8,134 nucleotides of DNA from an uncultured Faecalibacterium sp. (GTDB lineage: Bacteria > Bacillota > Clostridia > Oscillospirales > Ruminococcaceae): assembly GCA_902463235.1 (NCBI GenBank), contig CABQER010000039.1, positions 1-8,134 of the forward strand, given 5' to 3'. Below the pieces are notes generated by a model that saw only the letters and a program-made list of their open reading frames with translations, ran no database searches and had not been told where the DNA came from. This document shows, piece after piece, positions 5,460-8,134 of the stretch. The translations under genes were made by a program, and so were the position numbers. Each line of letters starts with the position of its first letter. The first letter of the stretch is position 1.

Positions 5460-6410
5460 ATGAAGGAATACGCATTCGGCATCGATCTGGGCGGTACCAC
5501 CGCCAAGATCGGCCTGTTCAAGACCACCGGCGAGCTGCTGGAAAAGTGGGAAGTTCCCACCGACACCTCCAACGCCGGTGAACACATTCTGGAAAATCTG
5601 GCCGCTGCCGTGCAGGGCAAGATGCAGGAAAAAGGCCTTGCCGCCGCTCAGGTGGAAGGCGTGGGCGTGGGCGTGCCCGGCCCTGTGCTGGACAGCCGCA
5701 TTGTGCCCATCATCTGCGCAAACCTCGGCGGCTGGGGCAAGCATAATGTAGCCGAAGAGCTGAGCACCATGCTGGGCGGCATCCGGGTCCTTGTGGGCAA
5801 TGACGCCAACGTGGCTGCTCTGGGCGAGATCTGGATGGGTGCAGCCAAGGGCTGCCGCAGCGCAGTCATGGTCACGCTGGGCACCGGCGTGGGCGGCGGC
5901 GTCATCGTCAACGGCAAGGTCATCGATGGCACCCACGGTGCCGGCGGCGAGATCGGCCACATCACGGTGGACCGCCACGAGACCGCCGCCTGCGGCTGCG
6001 GCAAGCACGGATGTCTGGAGCAGTATTCCAGTGCTACGGGCGTTGTGCGCTGCATGAAGAAGCTGCTGGACGAGAACCCGGATACTCCCTGCACCCTGCG
6101 CGGCACCGAGTTTGCCGCCAAGGACGTGTTTGATGCCGCCCGCAATGGCGACGCCCTTGCCGCCCGTGAGGTGGACGAGATGACCGACACGCTGGGCATG
6201 GCGCTGGCCAATGTTGCCAACACCGTGGACCCGGAAATGTTCATGATCGGCGGCGGCGTGTCCCGCGCAGGCGAGGTGCTGTTTGCCCCGCTGCGGGAGC
6301 ACTTCAAGGTCTATGCCTTCAAGTCCTGCCGTGAGACCCCCATCGTGCCCGCCATCCTCGGCAACGATGCCGGTATCTATGGTTCTGTGCGCCTGATCGT
6401 GGGCGAATAA
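5460..6410 (+). CDS. glcK: ROK-family glucokinase
   Basis: The 316-residue protein is a full-length ROK kinase, predicted to phosphorylate glucose to glucose-6-phosphate with ATP in the cytoplasm. Landmarks are the ATP phosphate motif GIDLGGTTAKIG (residues 7-18), GVGVPGPV (69-76), VGNDANVAALGE (112-123) with catalytic Asp115, and VTLGTGVGGG (138-147). The ROK zinc signature includes Glu164 and His167 (GGEIGH), then CGCGKHGCLE (178-187) with Cys178, Cys180 and Cys185. IGGGVS (237-242 region) fits the adenosine site. No N-terminal helix-turn-helix is present, so it is a kinase and not a ROK repressor. Glucose is the best substrate guess; N-acetylmannosamine, fructose or allose kinases of the same family are alternatives. 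The gene has its own promoter and a terminator after it, thus probably monocistronic. Confidence 0.9.
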   Translation: MKEYAFGIDLGGTTAKIGLFKTTGELLEKWEVPTDTSNAGEHILENLAAAVQGKMQEKGLAAAQVEGVGVGVPGPVLDSRIVPIICANLGGWGKHNVAEELSTMLGGIRVLVGNDANVAALGEIWMGAAKGCRSAVMVTLGTGVGGGVIVNGKVIDGTHGAGGEIGHITVDRHETAACGCGKHGCLEQYSSATGVVRCMKKLLDENPDTPCTLRGTEFAAKDVFDAARNGDALAAREVDEMTDTLGMALANVANTVDPEMFMIGGGVSRAGEVLFAPLREHFKVYAFKSCRETPIVPAILGNDAGIYGSVRLIVGE

Positions 6411-6467
6411 CGCCCTCCTCAGAAGGTAAACTGCTGAACAAAAATTGAAGCTCTGCCGTTCAAGCAA

Positions 6468-6520
6468 AAAACCAGCCCCCGATACGTACTGTATCAGGGG
6501 CTGGTTTTATTCATTTTTTA
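6468..6520. terminator. Bidirectional terminator between convergent genes
   Basis: AAAACCAGCCCC (6468-6479) pairs with GGGGCTGGTTTT (6497-6508), one C-A mismatch follows, then GATAC pairs with GTATC (6481-6485, 6491-6495) around a 5-base loop. The tail is TTTTATTCATTTTTTA on +. On the minus strand the hairpin ends in a run of seven or so T residues. It serves both glcK and the Tat lipoprotein gene. Confidence 0.92.
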
Positions 6521-6536
6521 TATTTGTTCTGTGTTA

Positions 6537-6953
6537 TCAAAAACCCTTATTCATAGCAACGTTGACCGTGACATAGTACTTACAACCGCTCACCTTGACT
6601 GCCAGTGCCAGATCTTCAATGCCAACTGAATCTTCCGAAGGATGAACTTTCAGGTCGCCCGGATCGTAATCGTCCAGCTTCCAGCCTTTCTTACCAGCCA
6701 GCAGTTTTTCAATTTCAGCCTTATCAACTGCCTGACCTTCTTTTGCTGCCTTTTCAACCACCTGAATCTTGTCGCTGGGCAAATTGTTTTCAACAGCCCC
6801 GCCAAACTTGCAGAAAATTACAGCGACATCAACCTTCTGAGGATCCGGAACAAAGTCTTCGCCCTTGCAGCCAGTCATCATACCGACTGCCGCAACAGCC
6901 AGTACAGTCATGCCTGCACCCTTCAAAAAAGAACGACGAGAAATCTGATCCAT
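6537..6953 (-). CDS. Small predicted Tat-exported lipoprotein, function unknown
   Basis: I do not recognise a family for this 138-residue protein. The N-terminus MDQISRRSFLKGAGMTVLAV has a textbook twin-arginine motif (SRRSFLK, residues 5-11). A hydrophobic stretch follows, then MTGC with Cys29 as a probable lipidation site. The mature part (about 110 residues) is charged, with a Lys/Glu-rich middle (65-90), a WKLDDYDPGDLKVHPSEDS segment, and Cys48 and Cys124, which could form a disulfide outside the cell. The ending KVSGCKYYVTVNVAMNKGF looks like beta strands. The start has AAGGAGG (6964-6970) ten bases upstream and a near-consensus promoter. Base composition is about 47% GC by hand count over 6541-6840, far below its neighbours (near 60-70%), suggesting different ancestry. 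It is monocistronic and converges on glcK. Confidence 0.8.
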   Translation of the reverse strand: MDQISRRSFLKGAGMTVLAVAAVGMMTGCKGEDFVPDPQKVDVAVIFCKFGGAVENNLPSDKIQVVEKAAKEGQAVDKAEIEKLLAGKKGWKLDDYDPGDLKVHPSEDSVGIEDLALAVKVSGCKYYVTVNVAMNKGF

Positions 6954-6983
6954 AATTTACTTTCCTCCTTATGGTTTTTCCCC

Positions 6984-7021
6984 GCGGCACTGTGAGTCCG
7001 TTATTTCGTATCGCGTACCGC
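6984..7021 (-). other. Hairpin in the 5' leader of the Tat lipoprotein gene
   Basis: In the minus-strand transcript, GCGGUAC (7021-7015) pairs with GUGCCGC (6990-6984) with one G-U pair and a 24-base loop. It sits about 14 bases before the ribosome site. No known riboswitch is recognised. Confidence 0.3.
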
Positions 7022-7040
7022 TGACAGGCTCTTATTAGAA

Positions 7041-7068
7041 ATAATACCCCCTTGTATGTATTTGTCAA
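7041..7068 (-). promoter_or_regulatory. Strong SigA-type promoter of the Tat lipoprotein gene
   Basis: On the minus strand, a perfect -35 TTGACA (7063-7068), a 16-base spacer and -10 TATTAT (7041-7046). It implies a leader of about 80 bases. Confidence 0.85.
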
Positions 7069-7148
7069 TATGCAATCCTTGATTTCTGATTTTTTCACAA
7101 AAAAAAATTTTTCTTTTATTCAACCTGCCTGTACTCCTGCCTCTGCTC

Positions 7149-7204
7149 AAAAAGAAATGCCGCTGAAACCAGCGGCATTTCGTGCGAACCTGCTCAGCAG
7201 GTTC
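7149..7204 (-). terminator. Tandem 3' hairpins after the ABC exporter gene
   Basis: Reading the minus strand, a first hairpin GAACCTGC/GCAGGTTC (7186-7204, 3-base loop) is followed by a perfect 12-bp hairpin GAAATGCCGCTG/CAGCGGCATTTC (7154-7181). A run of five T residues (7149-7153) follows. The second hairpin is the likely terminator. The first is also followed by a T-run on the + strand (7206-7213), so the pair may stop transcription both ways. The rest of the 7069-7274 gap is A/T-rich (A9 and T runs near 7098-7120) and holds no gene I can support. Confidence 0.8.
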
Positions 7205-7274
7205 TCTTTTTTTACTCAATGCTGTCTTTTCCGGACTGAACTGCAGGAGTTGCTCAGCGTGATGAGTTTTGTGT

Positions 7275-8134
7275 TCATTTTTCCAGTTCCAGCGTATCTT
7301 CCCCCGGCAGCTGATTCCACAGGCGGTAGTAGACGCCCTGCTTTGCCAGCAGCTGGTCGTGGGTGCCGGATTCCACGATACCCTCTTCGCCCAGCACAAG
7401 GATGCGGTCGTAGTCCTTGATAGTGGTCAGGCGGTGGGCGATGGTCAGGGTGGTGCGGCCATGGGCCAGCTTTTCAAGGCTCTGGCCCACCAGGATCTCG
7501 CTTTCGTTGTCCAGTGCGCTGGTGGCCTCGTCCAGAATGAGGATGGGCGGGTTCTTCAGGAACACCCGCGCAATGGCGATGCGCTGCTTCTGTCCGCCGG
7601 AGAGCTTGACACCGCGCTCACCCACATAGGTATCAAAGCCATCCTTCAGGGCCAGAATGAACTTTTCCGCCCCGGCCAGACGCGCCGCTTCCATGATCTC
7701 TTCGCGGGTGGCGCCGGGCTTGCCGTAGGCGATGTTCTGGGCCACCGTGCCGCTGAACAGATACACGTCCTGCTGCACGATGCCGATATCCTGCCGCAGG
7801 CTTTTCAGGGTGACATGGCGGATGTCCTGCCCATCGATCAGGATGCGGCCGCTGGTCACCTCGTAGAAGCGGGGGATGAGGTTGCACAGGGTGGTCTTGC
7901 CGCCGCCCGAAGGGCCGACCAGCGCCAGCCGTTCGCCCGGCCGGATATCCAGACTGACGTTGTGCAGCACCTTGTTGTGGTCGTCCGGGTACTCAAAGCT
8001 GACGTTTTCAAACCGGATGTCACCGGGGCCGGGCTGCAGCGGTACCGCATCCGGGACATCGCCGATGGTCACAGGGGTGTCCATGATCTCGGCAAAGCGC
8101 TCGATGCCGGTCATGCCGCGCTGGAACTGCTCGG
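7275..8134 (-). CDS. ABC exporter, C-terminal ATPase part (permease-ATPase fusion)
   Basis: The frame is open to the right edge, so the ATG at 8114 is internal; codons before it read EQFQRG. This EQFQRGMTGIERFAEIMD stretch is typical of the linker between the last membrane helix and the nucleotide-binding domain of homodimeric or heterodimeric exporters (MsbA/LmrA-like). Counting from Met at 8114, the ATPase is complete: Walker A GPSGGGKTT (67-75), Q-loop Gln114 (VQQDVYLF), signature LSGGQKQR (171-178), Walker B ILILDEATSALD (191-202) with catalytic Glu196, and H-loop His227 (IAHRLTT). All key residues are canonical, so this is an active site and not a degenerate half. The membrane domain (about 300 residues) lies outside the window, so substrate and partner cannot be judged. 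It ends with a terminator. Confidence 0.93.
   Translation of the reverse strand, partial: EQFQRGMTGIERFAEIMDTPVTIGDVPDAVPLQPGPGDIRFENVSFEYPDDHNKVLHNVSLDIRPGERLALVGPSGGGKTTLCNLIPRFYEVTSGRILIDGQDIRHVTLKSLRQDIGIVQQDVYLFSGTVAQNIAYGKPGATREEIMEAARLAGAEKFILALKDGFDTYVGERGVKLSGGQKQRIAIARVFLKNPPILILDEATSALDNESEILVGQSLEKLAHGRTTLTIAHRLTTIKDYDRILVLGEEGIVESGTHDQLLAKQGVYYRLWNQLPGEDTLELEK

Noticed and set aside
5187..6467. 426-codon open frame on the minus strand across the glucokinase gene
   Set aside because: It is antisense to a clear ROK kinase, is His/Ala/Gly-rich with no domain, and is expected from GC-rich codon bias. It also runs through the terminator region.
7098..7122. A9/T-run tract as a possible replication or recombination site
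   Set aside because: Simple A/T-rich intergenic DNA without DnaA boxes, iterons or attachment-site features.
7001..7399. 132-codon minus-strand frame overlapping the end of the ABC exporter gene
   Set aside because: Different frame from the exporter, crosses both 3' hairpins, low-complexity charged sequence, no ribosome site.

Overview
The window looks like chromosomal DNA of a GC-rich gut Clostridia member, most likely Faecalibacterium or a close Oscillospiraceae/Ruminococcaceae relative. The grounds are indirect: Firmicutes-type genes (a YerC-family TrpR-like regulator, a ROK glucokinase, a PfoR-type EIIC membrane protein), strong AAGGAG ribosome binding sites, SigA-type promoters in an otherwise GC-rich sequence, and an AACCCTCTCAG...AGCTCCCCC palindromic intergenic element of a kind I remember as abundant in Faecalibacterium-like genomes. 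No search was run, so the taxon is an inference.

Layout. 1-671 (+): 3' part of a PfoR/EIIC-type membrane protein, closed by a strong terminator. 788-2034 (-): a signal-less ricin-type beta-trefoil protein, then a 123-bp MITE-like palindromic element, then a MutT/MutX-like NUDIX hydrolase. 2035-2258: divergent promoter region. 2259-3283 (+): nitroreductase and GNAT acetyltransferase, tightly coupled. 3313-3754 (+): yerC on its own, with a promoter overlapped by a perfect 17-bp dyad and a terminator. 3861-5311 (+): DJ-1/PfpI protein and a fumarylacetoacetate hydrolase (FAH) family enzyme in one operon. 5402-6410 (+): ROK glucokinase with its own extended -10 promoter. 6468-6508: bidirectional terminator. 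6537-7068 (-): a small Tat-type predicted lipoprotein of about 47% GC with a near-consensus promoter. 7154-8134 (-): C-terminal part of an ABC exporter with tandem 3' hairpins.

How they work together. Most units are short housekeeping or accessory operons with no shared pathway. A loose theme is handling of reactive or damaged metabolites: NUDIX (oxidised nucleotides), nitroreductase (flavin redox), DJ-1 (carbonyl or oxidative stress) and FAH (acylpyruvate or oxaloacetate chemistry). This theme is inference only. I see no CRISPR array, tRNA, rRNA, phage gene or transposase, and no clear new multi-gene system. The items most worth a second look are the yerC operator-like dyad, the palindromic element whose end falls in the stop codon of the ricin-type gene, that cytoplasmic lectin-like protein itself, and the compositionally distinct Tat lipoprotein.
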